Source: DALYJJ01 sp033763935
Lineage (GTDB): Bacteria; Acidobacteriota; Terriglobia; Bryobacterales; Bryobacteraceae
Reading direction: 5' to 3'
Length of the DNA stretch: 64,000 nucleotides
Assembly: GCA_033763935.1 (NCBI GenBank)
Contig: JANRJO010000077.1
Location: 1 to 64,000, forward strand
The notes under the pieces were generated by a model. It saw nothing but the letters and a program-made list of their open reading frames with translations. It was not told where the DNA came from and did no database searches. The stretch's first letter is position 1. Each line of letters begins with the position of its first letter. The position numbers were made by a program, and so were the translations under genes. This document shows positions 25,121-33,675 of the stretch, piece after piece.

Positions 25121-26044
25121 TTAGGGCAGGCGGGAGATTGTCTCCTGCCAGGAGCCGAGGCCGGCGACGGCGCCGAGGCGGGTGACATTCATGGCGCCGA
25201 CGGCGTTGGCGACGCGGGCGGCTTCTTCGAGGGAAAGGCCGCGGTGCAGGGCGGCGAGGAAGCCGCCGGCGAAGGTGTCGCCGGCGCCGGTGGTATCGAT
25301 GGCGGTGACTTTGAGGGCGGGGGAGTCGAAGGAGGAGTCCGGGGTGAAGACGGAGCAGCCGAGGGGGCCGCGTTTGATGACGACGATTTTGGGGCCGGCG
25401 GCGCGGAGGGCGGCGGCGGCGGCGAGGTGGTCGGCGGCGCCGGTGAGTTGGCGGGCTTCGTCCTCATTGGTGAAGAGGATGTCGAGGTGGGGGAGGCAGG
25501 GGCCGAGCACGGCCATCCATTCGCCGCGGGCATCCCAGCCGGTATCGCTGGAGGTGCGGAGACCGGCGGCGCGGGCGCGGCGGACGCACTCGGGGCCGGA
25601 GCGGCGGAGCAGGGGCATGGCGAAGATGTTGGCCAGGTGGAAGGTGGCGCAGCCGGCGGTGAGGTCGGGGGTGAACTCGATGGGGTTCGCGAACGACTCG
25701 CGGCTGCAGCCGGGGCGATGGAGGAAGGCGCGCTTGCCGTCGGTGGCGACGAGGCCGACGGTGGTGGCGGTGGAGGCGGGAATGCGGGAGACGCGGCGGG
25801 TATCGACGCCGGCTTCGTGGAGGATGGCGAGGACGGCGTCGCCGAAGGGATCCTGGCCGACGACGCCGATGAGGCGGGCGGTGACGCCGAGTTTGGCGAT
25901 GGCGTAGGAGGTATTGGAGCCGTTGCCGCCGAGGAAGGTGGAGATGTCCTCGACCCAGGTGGAGGTTTCATAGCGGATTTCGTCGACGGGGCGGACGAGG
26001 ATGTCGTAGACGATATTGCCGCAGACGAGGACGCCGGGGATCAC
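25121..26044 (-). CDS. PfkB-family carbohydrate kinase
   Basis: 307 residues from a GTG that overlaps the TGA of the preceding gene. It contains the ribokinase N-terminal signature GGNGSNTSYAIAKLG, GVVGQDPFGD, and the C-terminal signature IDTTGAGDTFAGGFLAAL with the catalytic Asp and anion hole. NEDEARQLTGA and KRGPLGCSVF complete the fold. It phosphorylates a sugar or nucleoside; the substrate cannot be assigned. It is the last gene of the aroF operon. Confidence 0.88.
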   Translation of the reverse strand: MIPGVLVCGNIVYDILVRPVDEIRYETSTWVEDISTFLGGNGSNTSYAIAKLGVTARLIGVVGQDPFGDAVLAILHEAGVDTRRVSRIPASTATTVGLVATDGKRAFLHRPGCSRESFANPIEFTPDLTAGCATFHLANIFAMPLLRRSGPECVRRARAAGLRTSSDTGWDARGEWMAVLGPCLPHLDILFTNEDEARQLTGAADHLAAAAALRAAGPKIVVIKRGPLGCSVFTPDSSFDSPALKVTAIDTTGAGDTFAGGFLAALHRGLSLEEAARVANAVGAMNVTRLGAVAGLGSWQETISRLP

Positions 26045-26958
26045 AGGGCGCCCTTCGTGAGGTTGTCCAGGAAGCCCGGGGCGATGGGCCAGCCGCCGAG
26101 CACGGTTGGGCCCTCATGGCGGAAGCTGCCGGCGGTAAGGACTCCGCTCAGGTCATTCGGGTTGGGCGTCTGCTGGTCACGGGCGATCCACTTGCGGAGA
26201 GTGTCGGTGGTGGAGGTCAGTTGGTTGGCGAGGGCGCGGGCCTCCTGTTCGGACTGGCACTCGACGCGGAGGGCGAGCTGATAGCCGGCGGGGGCGCGGT
26301 CGAGGGCGAGCCAGAGGCGAAGGGCGCCTTCGAGGGCGGAGGCGAAGGTGCGGGTGCCGGTGGGCAGGGAGTCGCGGCGGAGGTCTTTGGGGGGGATGGT
26401 GAACCAGATGGGTGAGTTGGGGAAGTGGAGCGGGGGCGTGGAGGGGTGGCGGGTGATGAGGGCGGCGGCGTAGGCGTCCTGGGAGACGGCGAGGGCCATG
26501 AGGTCGGGGCGGATCTCGTAGAAGGAGATGCGGCGGCCGGGCTGGCTGCCCTGGATGCGGCAGGGGCCGTTATCGCAGGAGCCCTGGTTGGCCTGGACGT
26601 AGCGGCGGAGGGCGTTCCAGTCGAAGCGGCCGCGGAGGACCATGAAGTTGCCGGTGTCCTGGAAGGAGAGGAGGGCGGCGTCGAGGTCGCGGGTGTAGTC
26701 GAACTTGGTTGCGTCGACGAAGGAGCGGTAGTCGGGGTCTTGCGCGGCGGGGGCGGCGTTGAGGCGCTGGAGGATGCCGGCTTGGCGGAGGGCGGCGACG
26801 TCGAGGTAGACGAGGGCGGCGTCGGCGGGAGGGATATAGGGGAGGAGGGCGGCGGGGGCGGTGGAGTGGGGGCGCCTGATCCAGAACCAGGCGCCGGCGG
26901 CGACGGCGGCGAGCAGGACAGCGAGGGCGATCTGCGTGCGCCGTGTGAAGAGAGGCAC
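26041..26958 (-). CDS. Membrane-anchored hypothetical protein
   Basis: 305 residues with one N-terminal helix (IALAVLLAAVAAGAWFWI) and a long extracytoplasmic region. Features such as ALVYLDVAALRQAGILQRL and FDYTRDLDAALLSF resemble a family of uncharacterised acidobacterial proteins that compute or bind something outside the membrane; no catalytic motif is seen. It lies 9 nt downstream of aroF and overlaps the kinase, so it belongs to an operon controlled by the phenylalanine attenuator. That context does not explain its role. Confidence 0.65.
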   Translation of the reverse strand: MPLFTRRTQIALAVLLAAVAAGAWFWIRRPHSTAPAALLPYIPPADAALVYLDVAALRQAGILQRLNAAPAAQDPDYRSFVDATKFDYTRDLDAALLSFQDTGNFMVLRGRFDWNALRRYVQANQGSCDNGPCRIQGSQPGRRISFYEIRPDLMALAVSQDAYAAALITRHPSTPPLHFPNSPIWFTIPPKDLRRDSLPTGTRTFASALEGALRLWLALDRAPAGYQLALRVECQSEQEARALANQLTSTTDTLRKWIARDQQTPNPNDLSGVLTAGSFRHEGPTVLGGWPIAPGFLDNLTKGAL

Positions 26959-26967
26959 CTTTCGACG

Positions 26968-28008
26968 TTACACCGTTGCGGTGAGCTCCGTCACGCGGGA
27001 CTGGCGCCAGAGCTGCGTGTAGGGCTTGAGGTCGCGCATCATGGCTTCGAACTGAGGGATGGTGAGGGACTGGGCGCCGTCGCTGACGGCCTTTTCGGGG
27101 CAAGGGTGGACTTCGACGATGATGCCGTCGGCTCCGACGGCGACGGCGGCGCGGGAGAGGGCGGGGACGAGGCTGCGCTTGCCGGTGGCGTGGCTGGGGT
27201 CGAGGATGACGGGCAGGTGGGTGAGTTCACGGAGGACGGGGACGGCGGCGATGTCGCAGGTGTTGCGGGTGGCGGTTTCGAAGGTCCGGATGCCGCGCTC
27301 GCAGAGGATAACGTTGGGGTTGCCGTGGGCGACGATGTACTCGGCTGACATCAACAATTCCTTGAGAGTTGAGCTCATACCTCGTTTGAGGAGAATGGGT
27401 TTCTTCGTTGGGCCGAGGGCTTTGAGGAGGGCGAAGTTCTGCATGTTGCGGGCGCCGATCTGGAGGATGTCGGCGTACTCGGCGACGAGGGGGACGTCGC
27501 CGTCGCTCATGACTTCGGTGACGATGCAGAGGCCGGTGGCGCGTTTTGCCTTCAAGAGGAGCTTCAACCCTTCCTCTTCAAGTCCTTGAAAGTCGTAGGG
27601 AGAAGTGCGCGGTTTGAAGGCCCCGCCGCGGAGGATTTTGGCACCGGCGGCGCGGACGGCTTCGGCGGTCTCCATGATTTGTCTTTCGGACTCGACGGAG
27701 CAGGGTCCGGCCATGACGCAGAACTCGTCGCCACCGATTTCGCAGCCGTTGACGCGGACCTGGGTGCGGCCGGCGTGGAACTCCTTGCTGACGAACTTAT
27801 AAGGGGCGGAGATGCGGACGGCTTTCTCCACCTGGGGCATGGCTTCGAGGGACTCGAGGCAGGCGGTGACGTCGCCCACGCCGACGGCGCCGATGACGAC
27901 GCGTTCTTCTCCCTGGATGGAGTGGACTTTGTAGCCGAAGTCGCGAATGCGGTCAGCGACCTGCTGGACTTCCTCTCTGGTAGCGAAACGCTTAATGGAG
28001 ATGATCAT
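26968..28008 (-). CDS. aroF: 3-deoxy-7-phosphoheptulonate (DAHP) synthase, ferredoxin-like-domain type
   Basis: 346 residues. Residues 1-75 form the N-terminal ferredoxin-like regulatory domain seen in Thermotoga-type enzymes. The catalytic barrel shows FCVMAGPCSVESERQI, ILRGGAFKPRTSPYDFQG, LLKRGMSSTLKELLMSAEY, the ILCERGIRTFE motif, and LPVILDPSHATGKRSLV with metal-binding His and Asp/Glu residues in EVHPCPEKA. It condenses phosphoenolpyruvate and erythrose 4-phosphate, the first step of the shikimate pathway. Upstream lies a full attenuator with a Phe-rich leader peptide, so expression should rise when charged tRNA-Phe is scarce. First gene of a three-gene operon. Confidence 0.96.
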   Translation of the reverse strand: MIISIKRFATREEVQQVADRIRDFGYKVHSIQGEERVVIGAVGVGDVTACLESLEAMPQVEKAVRISAPYKFVSKEFHAGRTQVRVNGCEIGGDEFCVMAGPCSVESERQIMETAEAVRAAGAKILRGGAFKPRTSPYDFQGLEEEGLKLLLKAKRATGLCIVTEVMSDGDVPLVAEYADILQIGARNMQNFALLKALGPTKKPILLKRGMSSTLKELLMSAEYIVAHGNPNVILCERGIRTFETATRNTCDIAAVPVLRELTHLPVILDPSHATGKRSLVPALSRAAVAVGADGIIVEVHPCPEKAVSDGAQSLTIPQFEAMMRDLKPYTQLWRQSRVTELTATV

Positions 28009-28025
28009 GAGAATACCGGCTTCCT

Positions 28026-28060
28026 AAAAACGAATCGGCCCACTCTGTCGAGTGGGCCGG
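28026..28060 (-). terminator. Attenuator terminator upstream of aroF
   Basis: On the minus strand a perfect 10-bp stem (CGGCCCACTC / GAGTGGGCCG, arms 28050-28059 and 28036-28045, tetraloop 28046-28049) is followed by GATTCGTTTTT. It lies between the leader peptide and aroF, so it can stop transcription before the structural genes. The 5' arm can instead pair with GGGTGGT at about 28080-28086 (antiterminator). Confidence 0.75.
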
Positions 28061-28093
28061 TTGACTTAACATCCGCGACACCACCCAGGGGGA

Positions 28094-28144
28094 TCAGCCG
28101 AAGGGGCTGAATCGAAACCCGAAGGGTGGGGCGAAGGCGCGCAT
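28094..28144 (-). CDS. Phenylalanine-rich attenuator leader peptide
   Basis: A 16-codon frame, ATG to TGA, encodes MRAFAPPFGFRFSPFG: five of 16 residues are Phe, at positions 4, 8, 10, 12 and 15. It begins just downstream of a good promoter and ends 35 nt before the terminator stem. CCACCC in codons 6-7 can pair with GGGTGG at 28081-28086. A ribosome stalled on the later Phe codons would block that pairing and favour the antiterminator. It resembles pheA-type leaders of enterobacteria in logic but not in sequence. Confidence 0.7.
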   Translation of the reverse strand: MRAFAPPFGFRFSPFG

Positions 28145-28153
28145 GGAAGTTTT

Positions 28154-28182
28154 AGTATACACACGGTTTAGGAGGGAGGCAA
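28154..28182 (-). promoter_or_regulatory. Promoter of the Phe leader-aroF operon
   Basis: On the minus strand TTGCCT (28177-28182) and TATACT (28154-28159) are separated by exactly 17 nt, giving four and five matches to the sigma-70 consensus. The leader ATG comes 9 nt after the -10, so the leader mRNA would have almost no 5' untranslated region. Confidence 0.65.
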
Positions 28183-28225
28183 GAAGTTTTCACTGGCACC
28201 ACGTGTAAAAGGTGGCATGGTTGAA

Positions 28226-28852
28226 TCATCGGCCCAACTCCTTGAGTGCCCGCCGCGCTTCTTCCTCGGTGAGTTGTTTGTCGTACAAGGCCTGTCCAGG
28301 CTCGAACAGGCGGCCGTCCGCCAACGGTCCGACCGGGACGGGCACGAACGCCGCGTCCAGCACGAGCTGTGCGGCCACTTGCATCGCTTCAGCTGAATCT
28401 GAGGCAAGGAAGATTGCAAGAGAGCGCGATTCTGAACCCGCAGCAAGCCCGGACATGACAGATGCCTGCATCATGTTGAACGCCTTGACAACCTTCGTAC
28501 CCGGCAGCGCTCGCGCGACAGCTTCTGAGTGAGTCAGCCCGCTGGGCAGCGGGATTGAAGGCGCCCCGTAGGGATTGGTTGCGTCAATCACAACCTTGCC
28601 CCGGACCGCGGCCAGGAACGGGTCGCTCAGCGTCCCCCCGAGTTGCGTCCACGGCACCGCGATGAGGACGACCTCGGCGAACTCTGCCGCCTGGACGGGC
28701 GTTCCGTAAAGGGCACCGTCACCGGCGGCCTGGGCTGCGGCGCGTGCGGAGTTCTGATTACTGGCACTGTACAGTACCTGGTGTCCCGCGCGGGACCACA
28801 GGCGGCCTAAGGAGCCGCCTACCCGCCCTGACCCGATAAGCCCTATCTTCAT
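28226..28852 (-). CDS. NADPH-dependent F420 reductase-like oxidoreductase
   Basis: 208 residues. The N-terminal Rossmann motif is MKIGLIGSGRVGGSLGRLW, followed by EVVLIAVPW, VVIDATNPYG and LPGTKVVKAFNMM. This order matches the F420-dependent NADP reductase/NADP-oxidoreductase (coenzyme F420) family, whose members also act on other small carbonyls or on metals (STEAP-like). F420 use is not shown by sequence alone. It is the last gene of the AraC-crotonase operon; its start overlaps the preceding stop. Confidence 0.75.
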   Translation of the reverse strand: MKIGLIGSGRVGGSLGRLWSRAGHQVLYSASNQNSARAAAQAAGDGALYGTPVQAAEFAEVVLIAVPWTQLGGTLSDPFLAAVRGKVVIDATNPYGAPSIPLPSGLTHSEAVARALPGTKVVKAFNMMQASVMSGLAAGSESRSLAIFLASDSAEAMQVAAQLVLDAAFVPVPVGPLADGRLFEPGQALYDKQLTEEEARRALKELGR

Positions 28853-29166
28853 GAGCGGCCTGCTTCCGCTTTCACGTCATCACGGAAAAGAGCGAGTATG
28901 GGCACCCACGGTCCCAGGACGATTGTCTCGACTTGGAACAATCCCGCCCTTATCATCGGGAACGTGTTCATGAGGTCGGGAACTTGTGACAGGTCAGCAG
29001 TCTCCCAAACGAGCACCACCCTGATCGGGTCCGCCTGAAAGTACAATTCCCGTAGGCGACCTTGCGTGTAGTGCTGCCAGACCACCCTCTCTTCAGCTAC
29101 GCTCAGCTTCTCAAAGTCCTCTCTCCGCGCCTGGCTCGTGGGCGAGAGAATCGTCTGGACCTTCAT
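28849..29166 (-). CDS. Small muconolactone isomerase/YCII-like dimeric alpha-beta barrel protein
   Basis: 105 residues from MKVQTILSPTS; the frame extends upstream into the MBL gene and was trimmed. The sequence (VVWQHYTQGRLRELYFQADPIRVVLVWETADL, shortened in function to a helix and two strands) and TFPMIRAGLFQVETIVLGPW fit the muconolactone-delta-isomerase/dimeric alpha-beta barrel superfamily. Members catalyse isomerisations or decarboxylations of ring-cleavage products. It overlaps both neighbours by a few nucleotides, showing tight translational coupling. Confidence 0.55.
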   Translation of the reverse strand: MKVQTILSPTSQARREDFEKLSVAEERVVWQHYTQGRLRELYFQADPIRVVLVWETADLSQVPDLMNTFPMIRAGLFQVETIVLGPWVPILALFRDDVKAEAGRS

Positions 29167-30008
29167 CAAGCACCTCCCTTCGCGATTTCTGCAGCTACTG
29201 CGACGGCGTTGCCCTCGATCAGGTTTGGTATTTCCGCTACTGGTTGGTATCCGCAGAACCTTGACTCGGCCCATTGGCGAACATTGGCTTTCTGATCTTC
29301 CGTCAGATCGGGCCCGGTCATCACGGAGGCCACTCGTGCGCGAAACTCTTGAAGGTAGTCAAGCTGGGAAGTAAGCAGTTCGACGCCAGCGGGTCGCCCG
29401 TGGCCGCAGTACAGCTGCGCCACCTCGGGAAAGCGTCGGGGGAATGCCTTTATCTGCTCGATCCACAACCTGGTCCGGCCCTCAAAGAGAAAGGGAGTCA
29501 TTCTGTTGGCGACTAAGTCGCCACAGAACATCTCGCCATGACCCGCAATTTCGTAGGCCATCATTGCAGAGGACTCGCCGGCGCCGATGTCGTGCGCCTT
29601 AAGCGTGATGCCGCCTATGTCGAGACATTCTCCATCCTGCAACATGTGAGTTGGACTTACTATTCGGTTGGCGAAATCGTCGCCCAGGATGTTCCTGGCC
29701 AGGGCAATAAATCCACGCTCATCCTGATTGACGGCCTGCCCAACCGCCTCGCTCGAATAGATGGGAAGGTGGGCTCCAGCGTAGCGGAGAAACTCTGGGA
29801 TGCCTCCGATATGGTCAGGATGTTCGTGGGTGATGAACAGTGCAATCAGGGGTTTGCCGTTGCCTAGAAAATTGGCCAGGGAGCGACGAGCATGGCTCAG
29901 TTGACGCTGTGCATCGATCGCAACCAGGGCGTAGTCCGTTTCAACCACGAAGCTATTCACCGATCCGGCGCCGTCCGAGGCGTAGCGATGAACCTTGTAT
30001 GACTTCAT
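29166..30008 (-). CDS. MBL-fold metallo-hydrolase
   Basis: 280 residues with the metallo-beta-lactamase core: ALVAIDAQRQLSHARR (strand and loop), the zinc motif FITHEHPDHIGG (HxHxDH), a further ligand region in EMFCGDLVANR (Asp bridging) and YCGHGRPAGVEL (His). It likely hydrolyses an ester, lactone or thioester in the same pathway as the crotonase fusion. Start overlaps the end of that gene by 4 nt. Confidence 0.88.
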   Translation of the reverse strand: MKSYKVHRYASDGAGSVNSFVVETDYALVAIDAQRQLSHARRSLANFLGNGKPLIALFITHEHPDHIGGIPEFLRYAGAHLPIYSSEAVGQAVNQDERGFIALARNILGDDFANRIVSPTHMLQDGECLDIGGITLKAHDIGAGESSAMMAYEIAGHGEMFCGDLVANRMTPFLFEGRTRLWIEQIKAFPRRFPEVAQLYCGHGRPAGVELLTSQLDYLQEFRARVASVMTGPDLTEDQKANVRQWAESRFCGYQPVAEIPNLIEGNAVAVAAEIAKGGA

Positions 30009-32371
30009 GGCGCGTGTCCTCCGTTGGTGTCCAAACTGCTTAGCGCGTCGAGTCCAGCAAGGGCTCGAAGCGCATACGTATACTCCGAGAGCGGAAATAG
30101 CAGCTTGCGATAGTAATGGTTGAGAGCAGACCGCGCGGTCTTCAGAACGAGGTCAGTCTGATGACGCACAAGAGCTCCAGCGATAGCATGTGCCCTGCCC
30201 AACAGGCGAGGTGGTTCCAGCACTTCATTCACGAGACCCACGGCTTGGGCTTCCGTCGCCGAGAACTCCCTGCCGAGCAGGAATGCGGAAGAAGCCCGGG
30301 GCGATCCGAGGCATGCTTGAAGGAACAGCAACTCCAGGCCCGCGGGAACTGTAGCCGGCCGCACGGCTCCAATTGTAAGAACGGCATTTTCGGAAGCCAG
30401 GACGATGTCCGCAGCAAATACCGTCCCACAGAAGTGTGTGCGGCCGTCAACGGCCGCAATCACCGGAACAGCAACAGATGCCAGAGCTCGATCATACTCG
30501 GCGGACGCCTCTGCCATCCTCCACGCACCGCGTGCTGCGCCGGTTGATTCGCCCGACGGATCCGCGTCTGGCGAGATGCCGCCAAAGCCGTAAATAATTA
30601 CGACCCGTGCGCTGGAATCGCTCGCTATCTCTCGCCAAAGTCGAGCCAGCTCCAGCATGGCACTTGGAGAAGGCTGCAGCGGACCACCTTCCTCGTTGTG
30701 GAGGCGAACTTGAAGTACTCCTTCTGCCGACCGATCGAGTGTGGCGAATCTCCTCTGGTCTGGGTCAGCAAAACGAAGATCCTGACTCCGGCACGGAGAC
30801 GCGATGTCCAGCGCCCACCGCTTCTGATCGAAGTTCTGAGTGGAGGTGGCGAAAGGTCCGCCTTTGTCAAGGTTGGATAGGCTGAACAAGGCGCCATTCG
30901 TTCGCACTTCTTCGAAAGTTCTCTGTCGAAGGTGAGCGTTGAGATTCACCCGGGACCCAAGGAGTGCGTTTCGGGGCAACTGCGCGAGGCGTTCCGCATG
31001 GAAACGCGCTCTGGACAGGAGGTCGGCATTTCTGGTGATCTCCGAAACCAGACCCAGTGCAAGCGCCTGTTTCGACGAAAGCGTTTCTCCCGTCATCAGG
31101 AAGTACCGACCACGGACAGGGCCCAGGAGCTCCGTCCAGAACGTAGGAGTGCCCGCAACCGAGAAGCCAGACGGTATGTGATTGCCATCCTGAAAGCTCG
31201 CATCCTCTGACGCGAGGATCACATCGGCGCTCAGGAAGAACTCCTCGTGGACGGTTGCCGGGCCGTTGACGGCAAGAACCACGGGTACCGCAAGGTCGAA
31301 CTGCGCATCGAGGGAGCGCGGGCCGTTGCGGAAGAAATAGTCCATGGCTTGCGGGGTGATCTGCGCGAAGAAGGGCAGGATGTCCTTCAGCAATGGCCGA
31401 TCGCAAAAGGCCTTGCCTGAGCCGGTGATGATCACCGCGCGCACTGCGGCATCATTGACAATGTCCCGGAACAGGTCATGCGCCGCAAACGAGTCCGCCC
31501 CCCAGGACAACGAATCGCCTTCGGTCTGGAGGGTGACCGTGAGAATGCCGAGCGCATCGCGTTCCATGCGTGTCCAGGAAGCGTGCGCGGCGGCGTAAGA
31601 AGGCGAGCCTGCGACCGGCGAGGCTGCCGGAGCAGGATAAGGCAGTCCAGGCGAATCTGATTTCTGGGCCGACCGTAACTCTCTTCTGAGTTCGTGAGCC
31701 AAGGCATCACGAGTGTTGCGTAGCCCGATGGCAGGCAGCCGGGAGAGCCTGGAGGCGTAGTGCCGGGCACGTTCGACCGCTTGATTGTAAGGCAGCACTT
31801 CAGCAGCCAGGCCCAACGTCAGCGCTTCATCGGCCGAGATCGCGCGCCCTGTCAGGAGAAATCCTTTTGCTCGCTGGTGCCCGAGCGCTTTGCGCCAGAC
31901 GAGAGCTACTGGCGCTGTGGGCGGAATCCCGCGTTCCACGTGCTCGCGGTCGCGAATCTCGGCCCCGGAAGACATAAGAACAATGTCGGACGCGGCGATG
32001 AGCTCGGTGCAGGCGTAGGCACGGCCAGACACGACGCAGATGGACGGAACTCCAATATCCAGGAAGCTGGTCAGCAGGGAATTCTTGCTGCCGCGGCGGT
32101 CCGCTTCCGGGGCAGGCTCAGGATCAGCGAGCGCAAAGGCTTCTTCCGTTCCTGTCAAGACCAGCACCCGCAAAACAGGATTGGCCGAAAGATCATCGAA
32201 GGCGGCCTTGAGCTGTCCGGCGGCGGACTCTGTGTGGACATACGGTGCGCCGTTCCCGCTCAAGGTGATGGTGGCAATCGATCCGTCGAGTCCTACGCGC
32301 ACTTGATCCGCACCCACATAGGGAGAGGTTATGGCGAAAGCCGCCCGGCCGGCTACCATGTTCTTGCTCAT
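30005..32371 (-). CDS. Protein of three tandem crotonase (enoyl-CoA hydratase/isomerase) domains
   Basis: 788 residues made of three consecutive crotonase folds. Domain 1 (about 25-235): IATITLSGNG, LRVLVLTGTEEAF, AASDIVLMSSGAEI, KGFLLTGRAISADEALTLGL. Domain 2 (about 270-500): LTVTLQTEGDSL, VRAVIITGSGKAFCDRP, SADVILASEDASF, YFLMTGETLSSKQALALGL. Domain 3 (about 545-770): VLQVRLHNEEGG, ARVVIIYGFGGISPD, FAADIVLASENAV, SAFLLGREFSATEAQAVGL. The order of elements is standard in each copy, but the oxyanion-hole segments diverge (no GxxFCAGxDL in any) and the catalytic glutamates are not obviously conserved, so activities may differ. Crotonase enzymes normally act on acyl-CoA thioesters as single-domain trimers or hexamers. 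Three fused copies could form an intramolecular trimer. First structural gene after an AraC regulator. Confidence 0.85.
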   Translation of the reverse strand: MSKNMVAGRAAFAITSPYVGADQVRVGLDGSIATITLSGNGAPYVHTESAAGQLKAAFDDLSANPVLRVLVLTGTEEAFALADPEPAPEADRRGSKNSLLTSFLDIGVPSICVVSGRAYACTELIAASDIVLMSSGAEIRDREHVERGIPPTAPVALVWRKALGHQRAKGFLLTGRAISADEALTLGLAAEVLPYNQAVERARHYASRLSRLPAIGLRNTRDALAHELRRELRSAQKSDSPGLPYPAPAASPVAGSPSYAAAHASWTRMERDALGILTVTLQTEGDSLSWGADSFAAHDLFRDIVNDAAVRAVIITGSGKAFCDRPLLKDILPFFAQITPQAMDYFFRNGPRSLDAQFDLAVPVVLAVNGPATVHEEFFLSADVILASEDASFQDGNHIPSGFSVAGTPTFWTELLGPVRGRYFLMTGETLSSKQALALGLVSEITRNADLLSRARFHAERLAQLPRNALLGSRVNLNAHLRQRTFEEVRTNGALFSLSNLDKGGPFATSTQNFDQKRWALDIASPCRSQDLRFADPDQRRFATLDRSAEGVLQVRLHNEEGGPLQPSPSAMLELARLWREIASDSSARVVIIYGFGGISPDADPSGESTGAARGAWRMAEASAEYDRALASVAVPVIAAVDGRTHFCGTVFAADIVLASENAVLTIGAVRPATVPAGLELLFLQACLGSPRASSAFLLGREFSATEAQAVGLVNEVLEPPRLLGRAHAIAGALVRHQTDLVLKTARSALNHYYRKLLFPLSEYTYALRALAGLDALSSLDTNGGHAP

Positions 32372-32452
32372 TTTCTGCGAGATCGTGCTCTATCTGGATG
32401 CATGAAGCTCGCCTGGTTCACAAATCTCGAACCGAAGCTGAGGAAGCGTTCT

Positions 32453-33379
32453 CTACTCGAAGATCTTCTTCCGATAAGCTCCGGGCGGACAACCGAACCG
32501 GCGGACGAAATGAAGGGACAGGTGAGACGGATTTGAGAAACCGCTGGCGTACGCGACTTCGATTAGAGACAGTGAGGGATTTTTCAGAAGAGCTCGCGCT
32601 CTTTCGAGTCGCTTCTCCAAGACAAATTGATGGACGCTCACGCCGGTTGCCTGGCGGAACCGCCGGGAGAAGTGGAAGGGACTGACGTTGGCGACCTGCG
32701 CCAACTGATGAAGGCTTAGCTTATCGGCGAGATGAGCGTCGATGTACTGCAAGACGCGGTGCATGCGGCTGCCGGCAAGGCCGCCAACATCTGTGAACCG
32801 TCCACCGCGAACGTTCCCGTACCGCTTCACGAGCGCGAGGACCAAGGCCATGGTCAGTGCTTCCGGGTACAGTTCGCCGAGCGGATAACCGCGCTCCCCC
32901 TCCTTCGCCAGGAGCACAGCCAGCGTGGATATCTCTTCGTCTTTCGCCCCGCATACGAACTCCAGGCCCAGCTGGTCTGCGGTCGCCATGCCTGGAGTCG
33001 CCATCCGCAGCACAGATTGAGGCAAAGCCAAACCTACCATCGTCGTTTGCTGCTTCCAGCGAACGTTGATCGTTGAGCCGGCGGGCCTGATGGTGATGGA
33101 ATTTGGGTCGACGGTTTTGGCAATCCAGCGCCCATTCTGCGGGTACTCGAACTCCATCTGGTTCTGCTGTTGCACATGCACCGTGGTAAGGGCCAGTTCG
33201 ACTCCTACAATCTCCTGCGGAGCGAAGATTGCTCGCTCCGCGGCAAGCTTGTGTGGTGATGACGCAGAGCCGGGCCGGCGGGGCAAATGTGCCGTTTCCG
33301 TCAGTGTCACGATCTGGATACTCCGAACACGGTTTTGGCTCGCACGTTGGAGTAGAGGAGTATAGCAATTCCGCGCCAT
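32453..33379 (-). CDS. AraC-family transcriptional regulator
   Basis: 308 residues from MARNCYTPLLQRASQN; the 25 residues upstream are unlike the family. The N-terminal effector domain has a cupin-like strand pattern (EFEYPQNGRWIAKT, ITIRPAGSTINVRWKQ). The C-terminal double helix-turn-helix reads HLADKLSLHQLAQVANVSPFHFSRRFRQATG, with LSLIEVAYASGFSNPSHLSLHFVRRFGCPPGAYR. It lies 81 nt upstream of the triple crotonase on the same strand and is the likely activator of that operon. Confidence 0.93.
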   Translation of the reverse strand: MARNCYTPLLQRASQNRVRSIQIVTLTETAHLPRRPGSASSPHKLAAERAIFAPQEIVGVELALTTVHVQQQNQMEFEYPQNGRWIAKTVDPNSITIRPAGSTINVRWKQQTTMVGLALPQSVLRMATPGMATADQLGLEFVCGAKDEEISTLAVLLAKEGERGYPLGELYPEALTMALVLALVKRYGNVRGGRFTDVGGLAGSRMHRVLQYIDAHLADKLSLHQLAQVANVSPFHFSRRFRQATGVSVHQFVLEKRLERARALLKNPSLSLIEVAYASGFSNPSHLSLHFVRRFGCPPGAYRKKIFE

Positions 33380-33624
33380 GCCCCCTCGGCGGCAGGCAAG
33401 TTCAGGCGCTTTGTTCGATGTCTCGGCCAAGCTCCGCCCCACTCCCTGCCGCAAGCACTTGCGTGATTCAGAGCCCTGACTTCGGAGAACGGCATTCGAG
33501 TTCGGTCAGCTACCGGCCGGAATCGATGTGCTTGGTTGCGCGCACTGTGCCTCAATGGTTCAACCAGTCGGGTTGCCTAACGTCATTCCAGCGTCGCTTA
33601 TTGGCAGCCCCATACTTGGGTTGC

Positions 33625-33675
33625 GAGTGGGGGGCCTGACAGAACTCGAATCTGTGACCTCTACCGTGTCAAGGT
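33625..33675 (-). repeat. Displaced 3' half of tRNA-Val (attachment-site copy)
   Basis: 51 bp matching 35159-35209 with one mismatch. It contains the tRNA-Val 3' half from the anticodon stem to the acceptor end (33632-33675), but no 5' half. The match stops in the anticodon-stem region, a typical crossover place for tyrosine-recombinase integration into tRNA genes. It marks the far end of a 1.5-kb insert. Confidence 0.85.

Noticed and set aside
28160..28225. Terminator at the end of the F420-reductase-like gene
   Set aside because: Only a 4-bp CCAC/GTGG stem can form; not enough to call.
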